64,000 nucleotides of DNA from Bacteroidota bacterium (lineage in GTDB: Bacteria; Bacteroidota; Ignavibacteria; Ignavibacteriales; Melioribacteraceae), in NCBI GenBank assembly GCA_018818165.1, contig JAHISP010000080.1, forward strand, positions 55,455-119,454. Direction: 5' to 3'. The notes beneath the pieces are model-generated. The model did no database searches. It was given only the letters and a program-made list of their open reading frames with translations, and had not been told where the DNA came from. The translations under genes and the position numbers were made by a program. Shown one piece after another: positions 53,973 through 61,147 of this stretch (positions are counted from its first letter, which is position 1; every line of letters starts with the position of its first letter).

Positions 53973-54309
53973 ATCAGAAAAGGCAAAAAAGAGGAAACAG
54001 AGTTTTATATTAATTTAGCAATAAATAAATATAAGGCATCAAAGACACACTCTATTTCCTACGAATGCAAAGATACAGAAAACTCAGAAGAAACCATAAA
54101 AACCATTGTTAAAAAACTAGCTCACTCCATTCCAAAAACCATAAAACATTACTTTCCTCATTTTAGGCATCAATTACAAAAGATAGAAGACCATCGAAGC
54201 AAGAGCGATTATGAAATTTCAGAATTACTTATGGGAGCAATAAGTTTATTCTTGTTTGAGCAAGGTTCACGCAATTCCTATAATAATAACAGAAGGGATA
54301 AAGATTTTC
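53973..54309 (+). pseudogene. N-terminal remnant of a DDE-type transposase
   Basis: The frame is open, but has no start codon from a TAA at 53970. The translated part after 54090 (KKLAHSIPKTIKHYFPHF ... KIEDHRSKSDYEISELLM ... LFEQGSRNSYNN) looks like the N-terminus of an unclassified DDE transposase family. Similarity stops at about 54309 (RRDKDF); the frame then runs on in low-complexity sequence to 54416. The catalytic part is missing. It meets, head-on, another broken transposase on the opposite strand. The upstream interval 53772-53972 shows nothing recognised. Confidence 0.5.
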
Positions 54310-54499
54310 TTTCTACCAGCTCTTTTCTTGCTTATAGATTTTTTTGTCTCTTTTTTGTTGTTAATTCTAATTGCGTAATTCCGGTTATAGCTGCACATCG
54401 AGCGAAACTCATCTAATATTTTTTTCTTCTCTTTTTCGATGACTGATGATAACGCTGTTTTATTGTAGCCAAGTATTCTTGTTTTGATTCGTTACTCAT
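54300..54499 (-). pseudogene. frameshifted N-terminal remnant of an integrase-type (IS481/IS3-like) transposase
   Basis: It begins with an ATG at 54499 (MSNESKQEYLATIKQRYHQ). After about 22 codons one base is gained or lost in an A-rich run near 54425-54435; the next frame continues KKKILDEFRSMCSYNRNYAIRIN and KKRAGRKK. The pattern of a CxxCGYNRKYAIRLLN-type N-terminal region is typical of integrase-core transposases, here with decay (CSYNRNYAI). The left end runs into the opposite-strand remnant, so the boundary is approximate. It is not functional. Confidence 0.5.
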
Positions 54500-54813
54500 G
54501 AATTTCTCCATATTATTTATGGTTACTTTTTATTCTGACGTAACGACTCCTTTTTTGATGCGCTTAGGTTACATTAATTATGACTCAATTCATGAATCAC
54601 TATGCTTAGGAAACAATCTTGATATTATCTTGATATGGACTTATATTTATTCCAGAATAAAGACAATATAAGAAATACAAAACGCGAAACATTTTTATCC
54701 GTAAAAAAACACGGGACAGTTAAACAAAAGGTGTTGCAGTTAATTGGCATAGCTATTCTGGGACACCGCTTATAGGAAATGACAGTCGTTAAAAAACAAA
54801 AAGGATACATAAC

Positions 54814-55164
54814 ATGAGTGAACACAATAAAATCAGTTACATAGAAATTCCAACAAAGGACATTGCAGCTACAAAAACATTTTTTTCCAATGTTTTTGGC
54901 TGGACATTTCAAGACTTTGGTCCAGACTACACTAGTTTTACAAATGAAGGTTCAAACGGTGGCTTCTTTAAATCAGACCAAACTGTTTCAACAAAAAATG
55001 GCAGCGTTCTTATCGTTTTATATTCCAACAATTTAGAGCAAACCTTATTTAATATTAAGAGTGAAGGTGGGGCTATTATAAAACCAATATTCCCTTTTCC
55101 TGGTGGACGTCGTTTCCATTTTAGTGATCCAAACGGTAACGAATATGCGGTTTGGTCAGAATAA
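54814..55164 (+). CDS. VOC-family (glyoxalase/bleomycin-resistance-like) protein
   Basis: A 116-residue protein: HNKISYIEIPTKDIAATKTFFSNVFGW opens the first beta-alpha-beta module and GRRFHFSDPNGNEYAVWSE closes the second, the vicinal-oxygen-chelate signature, with a terminal Glu-type metal ligand. Small proteins of this kind range from glyoxalases to antibiotic-binding proteins, and the substrate is unknown. AAAGGA lies upstream of the ATG. It is in an accessory stretch with transposase remnants and a beta-lactamase. Confidence 0.85.
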   Translation: MSEHNKISYIEIPTKDIAATKTFFSNVFGWTFQDFGPDYTSFTNEGSNGGFFKSDQTVSTKNGSVLIVLYSNNLEQTLFNIKSEGGAIIKPIFPFPGGRRFHFSDPNGNEYAVWSE

Positions 55165-55171
55165 ATAATTT

Positions 55172-55247
55172 AAACCTTCGAGGTTTCGATTTATTGAGTG
55201 TTATTTATTAAAAAGCAAATTTATAAAATAAAGAACCTCGAAGGTTT
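55172..55247. repeat. 14-bp inverted repeat pair between VOC and beta-lactamase genes
   Basis: AAACCTTCGAGGTT (55172-55185) and its exact reverse complement AACCTCGAAGGTTT (55234-55247) are separated by 48 bp. Each arm is itself nearly self-complementary. It could form a long hairpin (terminator for the VOC gene), or be a small non-autonomous element. The RlmL terminator at 58285-58317 has similar CCTCCAAGG sequence. Confidence 0.55.
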
Positions 55248-55337
55248 GTTTGCAATTTTTTAGCTGTGCAAAAACTCTATTTAGTGTTTAACTAAATCTA
55301 TTTATGAAATTATTCAATTTTTATTAAGGTGAACAAA

Positions 55338-56246
55338 ATGAAATCAAATCATAGAAGTTTTATTTGGGGAATACTAGTTGTTTTACTTTATTCCCAGATT
55401 ACCTTTGCTCAAATTGAATCTTCTAGAACAGAGATTGGAAGAATTATTGAACAAGCAAATGGTAAAATTGGTGTTGCTATAATAGGTTCTGAAAAATTTG
55501 ATACTTTAACATTTGGAAATACTCACCACTTCCCCATGCAAAGCGTCTATAAACTACCTTTAGCATTAACTGTACTTAGCGAGGTTGATAAAGGCACCCT
55601 CGCGCTCAACCAAAATATTCATATTACTTTGGATGACTTGAAGCCTAATACTTGGAGTCCTCTTCGTGAAAAATATCCTAATGGAAATGTCGATATTCCA
55701 TTAAGTGAGTTGTTAACATATACTGTTGCGCAAAGTGACAACAATGGCTGTGATATTCTTTTCCGACTTTTGGGAGGACCAATTAAGGTAAATGAGTTTG
55801 TTCAAAATCTTGGAATTACTGGAATGTCAATTGTATCAACTGAAGAAGAAATGCACAGAGACGAGAAAGCTCAATATAAAAATTATTCAACGCCCACAGC
55901 AATGGCGCAATTGCTACTAAAATTTAGTCGCGATAGTATTCTTTCAAAACCGAGTACAGATTTTCTATGGAATGTAATGGTTTCAACAGTTACTGGCGCT
56001 GGCAGATTAAAAGGCAAATTGCCCGCAGGAACAAAAGTTGCTCATAAAACTGGTTCGTCTGGAGTTAATAAAAATGGTATTGCAGTAGCTACAAATGATG
56101 TTGGTATAGTTGTGCTTCCCAATGAAAGGAATTTTATTATCGTCGTTTTTGTTCCAGATTCCACAGATGACGAGAAAACACGCGATGAGGTAATTGCAAA
56201 TATTACAAAAGCTGCGTGGGATGCTTCTGTGAGCAATTCAGAATAA
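55338..56246 (+). CDS. bla: class A beta-lactamase (subclass A2-like)
   Basis: A 302-residue serine beta-lactamase with a signal peptide (about 1-24, ending ITFAQ). Active-site motifs are intact: SVYK (S69-K72), SDN (133-135) and KTG (237-239). The omega-loop segment STEEEMHRDEKAQYKNY resembles the A2 group (CblA/CfxA/CepA/PER type) of Bacteroidetes rather than TEM/SHV. It hydrolyses beta-lactams in the periplasm; the spectrum cannot be predicted. The ATG at 55338 follows AAGGTG; a GTG at 55329 is part of that RBS. No regulator (BlaR/AmpR) is adjacent. Confidence 0.9.
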   Translation: MKSNHRSFIWGILVVLLYSQITFAQIESSRTEIGRIIEQANGKIGVAIIGSEKFDTLTFGNTHHFPMQSVYKLPLALTVLSEVDKGTLALNQNIHITLDDLKPNTWSPLREKYPNGNVDIPLSELLTYTVAQSDNNGCDILFRLLGGPIKVNEFVQNLGITGMSIVSTEEEMHRDEKAQYKNYSTPTAMAQLLLKFSRDSILSKPSTDFLWNVMVSTVTGAGRLKGKLPAGTKVAHKTGSSGVNKNGIAVATNDVGIVVLPNERNFIIVVFVPDSTDDEKTRDEVIANITKAAWDASVSNSE

Positions 56247-56320
56247 TATTTTTTAAATGTTTTTGAAAAATAATTTACATGTTTTCATCACAATTTTTAA
56301 AAACTTCAAAGTGAAAAATA

Positions 56321-56350
56321 CTCGAAACGGCGTTTCGAGCTACATGTAGT
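56321..56350. repeat. compound palindrome CTCGAAAC-GGC-GTTTCGAG plus CTACATGTAG
   Basis: An 8-bp stem with a GGC loop is followed directly by the perfect 10-bp palindrome CTACATGTAG. It lies between convergent genes (beta-lactamase and small secreted protein) in 56247-56465. It looks like a dispersed palindromic repeat, or a terminator without T tract. Confidence 0.5.
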
Positions 56351-56465
56351 TCAATTCGCCGAATCGCAAACACACAAACAAATTCAAATATGGATCCAAA
56401 ACAATCAGAATTATTTAATTTTGCATAAATACACTTATTCTCATGCTAATTGGCATTAGAGCTAA

Positions 56466-56981
56466 TTAATTCACCTTTTTATAATCCAAAATAAATTCAT
56501 CAATTAAAGAGTTTATTGAAATTTTCAATTCTAAATCCAAATCCTCTTTAGTGGTAAAACCAACATCATCGCGTTCCCAAGTTATTGCGCCATAATTAAG
56601 CACATTATTTCTAATTAGCTTTGCATCTTGGATAAAACGCATAATTACAGAGTATGCAAATAATCCGCTTTTTGCTTTTTCATCAACTTTTATAGAAACT
56701 TCAAGATTTGGTGCGCCTTCTAAAGTACGTGCGTCGGAGAAATCAACTGTTTTTATTCCAGCGCCTTTTAAAGCTTTTTGAACAAATTTTTGGACTTCTG
56801 GTTCGGAGATTTTTTTATTCCATTTGTCGCCTTCAAAATCCCATACATAAACTCCAAACTTGTCTAATTTTGAAATAGCACGCAGTTGATGCATTTCATA
56901 CTCATCAACTTTTTGAGCGAATAACGAAGAAGAAAAAATTAATAGAAAACCAAAAAGTATAATGAATTTAAATTGTTTCAA
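56466..56981 (-). CDS. small secreted protein of unknown function
   Basis: A 171-residue protein with a clear signal peptide (MKQFKFIILFGFLLIFSSSLFAQ). The mature part has mixed alpha/beta character with IKTVDFSDARTLEGAPNLEVSIKVD and ITWERDDVG; I recognise no named family. It is monocistronic, divergent from the methyltransferase gene. It has no T9SS or lipoprotein signal, so a periplasmic location is likely. Confidence 0.68.
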   Translation of the reverse strand: MKQFKFIILFGFLLIFSSSLFAQKVDEYEMHQLRAISKLDKFGVYVWDFEGDKWNKKISEPEVQKFVQKALKGAGIKTVDFSDARTLEGAPNLEVSIKVDEKAKSGLFAYSVIMRFIQDAKLIRNNVLNYGAITWERDDVGFTTKEDLDLELKISINSLIDEFILDYKKVN

Positions 56982-57104
56982 AAAGAGCTCCTAAGCAAAT
57001 TGTATTTAAGTAACTAAGTTTTTATTTATAACTTTTGTTGATTTAGTATGCAATTTACATTTTTCAAAACTTTTTGTGAAGTGATTTTTGAGTATTTTAG
57101 TACT

Positions 57105-58265
57105 ATGGAAAATGAAAAATATGAAATGCTAGCCAAAACATTTTTTGGCTTGGAAGAAGTTCTTGCAAATGAACTTAAAGAAATTGGTGCAGAAGAAATT
57201 GTTCAACACAACAGAGCAGTTAGTTTTGTTGGAAATTTAGAAACAATGTACAAAGCTAATTATTTATCAAGAACGTCTTTACGAGTTCTAAAACCAATTT
57301 TAAAATTTAAAGTGCAAAGTCCCAAAGTACTTTATAAGAATGTTAAAAAATATGATTGGAAAAGTCTATTCTCTCTCAAGGATACATTTGCGATTGATAC
57401 AGTAGTTTCATCTGAATATTTTACACATTCAAAATTTGTTGCATTGAGAGTTAAAGATGCAATTGTGGATAGATTTAGAGACGAATTTGATGAACGCCCA
57501 AACGTGGATGTTGATAATCCAACAGTTAGAATTAATGTCCATATTTTTAACGATAGCTGCACAATATCTTTGGATAGCTCTGGCGATTCTCTTCACAAAA
57601 GGGGTTACAGAACCGCATCAACTACAGCACCACTAAACGAGGCTTTAGCTGCTGGAATGATTCTACTTAGCGAGTGGGATCATAATTCTGATTTTATTGA
57701 TGGAATGTGCGGCTCGGGGACAATTCCCATTGAGGCGGCATTAATTGCTCTAAATATTCCTCCAGGTTATTTAAAGGAATCTTATGGATTTGTGAAATGG
57801 AAAGACTTTGATTCGGAGCTTTGGGAATCAGTAAAATCAGGAGTGAAGACAAAAACAGAATTAAACTTTAATATTATCGCATCTGATAAATCACCCGATG
57901 CAATTGCGGCTTCGGCACGAAATATAAAAAGTGCTAAGTTGTTAAAATACATTAAGTTGGAACAAAAATACTTTGACCAACAAAGCTCTAATTCTGGAGT
58001 TGGAACTTTAGTTATGAATCCTCCATACGGTGAACGTCTTAAAGAGGATGACTTAAATTTATTTTATTCAGAAATTGGTGATACTCTAAAAACAAATTTT
58101 GCTGGATTTGATGCATGGATTTTGAGTGCGAGTTTTAGCTCAATGAAAAAAATTGGACTTAAAACATCCAAAAGATTAACACTCTTTAATGGTGCTTTGG
58201 AATGCAAATTTTTTAAATATGAACTTTATCATGGTACAAAAAAGATATTTCACGATAAAGAGTAA
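57105..58265 (+). CDS. RlmL/RlmK-like THUMP-domain 23S rRNA guanine-N2 methyltransferase
   Basis: A 386-residue protein: N-terminal ferredoxin-like and THUMP parts (MLAKTFFGLEEVLANELKEI, about residues 5-160), then a SAM-dependent methyltransferase fold with FIDGMCGSGTIPIEAALIA and catalytic NPPYGERL. It matches the UPF0020/RlmL group that modifies 23S rRNA guanine. The frame opens earlier (57048), but MENEKYE is the family-like start; no RBS is obvious at either. The 3' end of this gene (58189-58265) is copied in degenerate form at 58383-58460. Confidence 0.87.
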   Translation: MENEKYEMLAKTFFGLEEVLANELKEIGAEEIVQHNRAVSFVGNLETMYKANYLSRTSLRVLKPILKFKVQSPKVLYKNVKKYDWKSLFSLKDTFAIDTVVSSEYFTHSKFVALRVKDAIVDRFRDEFDERPNVDVDNPTVRINVHIFNDSCTISLDSSGDSLHKRGYRTASTTAPLNEALAAGMILLSEWDHNSDFIDGMCGSGTIPIEAALIALNIPPGYLKESYGFVKWKDFDSELWESVKSGVKTKTELNFNIIASDKSPDAIAASARNIKSAKLLKYIKLEQKYFDQQSSNSGVGTLVMNPPYGERLKEDDLNLFYSEIGDTLKTNFAGFDAWILSASFSSMKKIGLKTSKRLTLFNGALECKFFKYELYHGTKKIFHDKE

Positions 58266-58284
58266 AGTTTTATAGAAGCATTGC

Positions 58285-58317
58285 AAACCTCCAAGGTTTC
58301 AAAAACCTTGGAGGTTT
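58285..58317 (+). terminator. strong terminator after the methyltransferase gene
   Basis: AAACCTCCAAGGTTT and AAACCTTGGAGGTTT form a perfect 15-bp stem with a 3-nt loop, then TTA. Confidence 0.8.
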
Positions 58318-58329
58318 TTAGTCGCAAAT

Positions 58330-58383
58330 TTAGTGTTTCTTGTCCATTACAAATTCATCAAGTAGTTGTATTTCTGTTCCATA
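58330..58383 (-). pseudogene. fossil 3' end of a phosphoesterase gene
   Basis: Read leftward it gives YGTEIQLLDEFVMDKKH and a stop (TAA at 58332-58330). This matches the C-terminus of the intact metallophosphoesterase at 59947-61068 (IGTEIELIDEFIISK). Only about 17 codons remain. It abuts, tail to tail, a fossil end of the methyltransferase gene. Confidence 0.65.
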
Positions 58384-58460
58384 ATGGCGCTTTGGAATGC
58401 AAATTTTTTAAATATGAACTTTATCAAGGTTCTAAAAAGAAGCATTTTGATGGGAATTAG
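58383..58460 (+). pseudogene. fossil 3' end of the RlmL-like methyltransferase gene
   Basis: This 78-bp stretch is about three quarters identical to 58189-58265. It encodes NGALECKFFKYELYQG then SKKKHFDGN and a stop, against NGALECKFFKYELYHG then TKKIFHDKE in the intact gene. There is no upstream coding part. It marks a duplication or replaced gene end. Confidence 0.75.
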
Positions 58461-58465
58461 ATTAT

Positions 58466-58497
58466 AATATTAACCTCTTTTACCAGAGGTTAATATT
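58466..58497. terminator. terminator of the flagellin gene
   Basis: AATATTAACCTCT and AGAGGTTAATATT form a perfect 13-bp stem with a 6-nt loop, 14 bp beyond the flagellin stop codon (58511). Confidence 0.85.
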
Positions 58498-58510
58498 ATT
58501 GTAATGATTG

Positions 58511-59728
58511 CTAGTTTAATAATTGAAGCAATTGTTGTGGTGCAAAGTTCATTTGAGAAAGTATTGAAATTCCAACATTGCTTGCAAGACTGCCTTTTGT
58601 TGCATTTAACTGTTCTTGGGCCATATCTGTATCAAATAATCTTGAAATTGATGATTGATTATTTGTTATTGATGACGTTAAAAAATCACTTTTATAATCT
58701 AGTGATTGGGTTAAGTTGCCTATTCTTCCTAGTGAATTTCTTACATTATCTGTTATTTCTGTTATATCACTCGCTGCAGATATTACTGTATCTGTGTCTG
58801 TATTCATTAAACCACCATCAGGATAGCTGTATGTGGTTTCTACAAAAGGTGTACCAAGGGCTGATAATATGTCAAATCCTGATGTAATTGCAAGACTTGT
58901 AATTTTACTACCACTCAAAGATTGAAAAGCAGTCCTGTGAATATTTTCATCACCGTTAACACTACTAACTATGGATAAAGAATTTGTACCTCCATTCAGC
59001 ATATCTAAAGAACCAATTGACATCATAGTTGCATTCTCAACATCTCCAAGAGTGGTTGCACCAGTTAAATCTATGCTTATTATTTCAGTAGAACCATCCG
59101 CAAACTGTGCCTCAATAACGGAAGTTTGATCACCACCAGAATATGCATCGGTCACATTATACTCGCTGCCTTGATAAAAGACTAATTCAGTCCCAGTTCC
59201 ACCATGCAAAGCTGTTTTTAATACATCAGCTTTAAGATAGTCGTCGCTTGCAAAATCAGTTGCAAAGTCGGTTCCTACATCAAAAGTACCGCTGCTGGTT
59301 AAAGCACTTCCATCTGCTTGAGCTAATAAATTTGTGTTGTTAAATTTTGTTGTTTTCATAATTGAATCAATTTCAGAAGCTATTGACCTAATATCATCGG
59401 CAATTGCATCTTTGCTTTTTGATGGATCTTGAGCATCGGCGTATTTTGAAGAAATCTGGATTAGTAAGTCATTTATCTGAAGTAATGCTGTTTCAGCAGT
59501 TGCTAAATAATCTTTTGCTGCCGAAGCATTGTTTAATTGCGATTTTTGAATCATTGTTTTTGATTCTAGTGATTTGCCAACCTTAAATCCAGATGTGTCA
59601 TCAGCTACACTATTTATCCTTTTTCCCGTTGCAAGCTTAAATTGTGCAATTTGGGCTTCGGAATTTACTTTTGCTAAAGCGTTAAACGCTTTGAGAGCAC
59701 CCAAGTTAGTGTTAATTGAGAATGCCAA
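58511..59728 (-). CDS. fliC: flagellin
   Basis: A 405-residue protein with conserved flagellin ends: N-terminal D0/D1 (SINTNLGALKAFNALAKVN ... LATGKRINSVADDTSGF) and C-terminal D1/D0 (NVRNSLGRIGNLTQSLDYK ... FAPQQLLQLLN). The variable middle (about 150-310) is the surface-exposed D2-like part. It polymerises into the flagellar filament after type III export, so there is no signal peptide. The start is a TTG at 59728, firmly placed by GGAGG 6 nt upstream and by the family's MAFSINTN beginning. A sigma-28 promoter is found at 59813-59839. No other flagellar gene is in the window. Confidence 0.94.
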   Translation of the reverse strand: MAFSINTNLGALKAFNALAKVNSEAQIAQFKLATGKRINSVADDTSGFKVGKSLESKTMIQKSQLNNASAAKDYLATAETALLQINDLLIQISSKYADAQDPSKSKDAIADDIRSIASEIDSIMKTTKFNNTNLLAQADGSALTSSGTFDVGTDFATDFASDDYLKADVLKTALHGGTGTELVFYQGSEYNVTDAYSGGDQTSVIEAQFADGSTEIISIDLTGATTLGDVENATMMSIGSLDMLNGGTNSLSIVSSVNGDENIHRTAFQSLSGSKITSLAITSGFDILSALGTPFVETTYSYPDGGLMNTDTDTVISAASDITEITDNVRNSLGRIGNLTQSLDYKSDFLTSSITNNQSSISRLFDTDMAQEQLNATKGSLASNVGISILSQMNFAPQQLLQLLN

Positions 59729-59812
59729 GATTTACCTCCATGTAATCCATTTTTCTAATACCAAGCATCCATGCTTGAATAACTGTAAAGACATTTTTTT
59801 ATCTCTGAACTA

Positions 59813-59839
59813 TTATCGTAGTTTAACTAAAAAAGTTTA
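59813..59839 (-). promoter_or_regulatory. sigma-28 (FliA) promoter of flagellin
   Basis: Read leftward, TAAA (59839-59836), exactly 15 bases, then TACGATAA (59820-59813): matches TAAA-N15-GCCGATAA at 10 of 12 positions. It leaves a leader of about 80 nt before the TTG start. Confidence 0.8.
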
Positions 59840-59903
59840 TTATAATTTGAAAATATTTTTAGAAAAATTGAATGAATTTATACGAATGGAATAGGAAAGA
59901 AAC

Positions 59904-59929
59904 CTCGGAGAATTATATAAATCTCCGAG
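59904..59929 (-). terminator. terminator of the phosphoesterase gene
   Basis: CTCGGAGA and TCTCCGAG form a perfect 8-bp stem with a 10-nt loop, 18 bp beyond the stop codon at 59947. Flanks are A/T-rich, though the T tract in the leftward direction is poor. Confidence 0.6.
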
Positions 59930-59946
59930 AATTAAAAAAAGGACAG

Positions 59947-61068
59947 TTATTTTGAAATTATAAACTCGTCAATAAGTTCTATTTCGGTTCCAATTTCGGT
60001 GTTTGAATTTTCTTTTGGATAAGCACCATAAGTTTTAACAATTACTTTATCATCCAAAACTTCATAAATGGAATAGTTAAAAGCTCTAAATCCAACAAAA
60101 TTTTCTGAACGTTGCGAATTTTTACCCTTTCCATGATTATACTTTAGTGCTTCATAATAAGGAATTGCATCTTCGTAAGACATTTCATATCCAAAATTTT
60201 CTGTATCATCTTCTGGACGAGGATTAAATTGATAAAGTGGAGCGCCTGCACTTCCATTTAAAACTTGAAAAACTCCATTTACTTCTTGCCTTCCATAAGT
60301 ATGCTCGTGTCCACAAATATGAGCATCGGCTTTATATTCTTTCATCAAATTCCAAAATTTATCACTTCTATCAAGATACCATTGGCGGGTTGAATCAATT
60401 GTGCCATTAAATTTCATTCCCAAATTTGGAAGTCCGTCGCGTAAATGTCCACCAATTGGAAATGGCATTTCGTGCGAAAAAGTAAAAATATGCTTCATTC
60501 CTCTTTCAGAAGCCGATTTCAAATCGTTTTCCAGCCAATCCATATATTTGATGTAATGCCAGTCGGGTCTATCATCAGTTGTATCTTCTAAATTTCCATA
60601 ATACCAAGCATCTGTATTAATAACGCAAAAGTGACTATTTCCAAAATCAAAGGAGTAGGAAAGTCCTTTTTGCTCTTTGGGACCATTCATATAAACATCT
60701 TGAAAAACTTCGCGGAAATTATTTTCATCATCTCTGTGACGAATTTCGTGATTTCCAACCGCAGGCCAAATTCCAGGCCAAACAATTCCTGGATGATTAT
60801 AAACTGGAGCCATAACTTCTTTCCAATGAAAAAGCTCGCGTTTAGTTCTTTCTGGATCGTATTTGTGTCCGTTAACCATATCGCCAGCAAAAACTACAAA
60901 TTTTAAGTCTGGATTGTTTAAAAGCATGTGGTTTGTTAATGCGGTAAGCACTGGAGTATTTACTCCATTATCAGAGCCACGACTATCGGACATAGCCGCA
61001 AATTTGAAACCTTGTGAAAACGAAATACTTGTTAAAATAATTAACAAGCGAAATATATTTTTAATCAT
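59947..61068 (-). CDS. secreted calcineurin-like metallophosphoesterase
   Basis: A 373-residue protein with a signal peptide (1-19, ending SISFSQG). Metallophosphoesterase motifs are in order: MSDSRG, FAGDMVNG, AVGNHEIRH, a distal H in FTFSHEMPF, and ICGHEHTYGR. These bind two metal ions and hydrolyse phosphomonoesters or diesters; purple-acid-phosphatase-like activity is possible. AGGT lies before the ATG. A fossil of a related gene end lies at 58330-58383, on the far side of the flagellin gene. Confidence 0.87.
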   Translation of the reverse strand: MIKNIFRLLIILTSISFSQGFKFAAMSDSRGSDNGVNTPVLTALTNHMLLNNPDLKFVVFAGDMVNGHKYDPERTKRELFHWKEVMAPVYNHPGIVWPGIWPAVGNHEIRHRDDENNFREVFQDVYMNGPKEQKGLSYSFDFGNSHFCVINTDAWYYGNLEDTTDDRPDWHYIKYMDWLENDLKSASERGMKHIFTFSHEMPFPIGGHLRDGLPNLGMKFNGTIDSTRQWYLDRSDKFWNLMKEYKADAHICGHEHTYGRQEVNGVFQVLNGSAGAPLYQFNPRPEDDTENFGYEMSYEDAIPYYEALKYNHGKGKNSQRSENFVGFRAFNYSIYEVLDDKVIVKTYGAYPKENSNTEIGTEIELIDEFIISK

Positions 61069-61147
61069 TATTACCTATCTATATTTAATTATTTTGAGGA
61101 AACAATTATATAAATTATTTGTTTTAATAAATCGATTCCCCAAAAAC

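Noticed and set aside
54625..54912. A 95-residue Cys-rich frame on the - strand
   Set aside because: It overlaps the VOC gene antisense and has neither RBS nor recognisable domain.
58504..58887. A 127-residue Leu-rich frame on the + strand
   Set aside because: It is antisense to the flagellin C-terminus and owes its openness to flagellin codon use.
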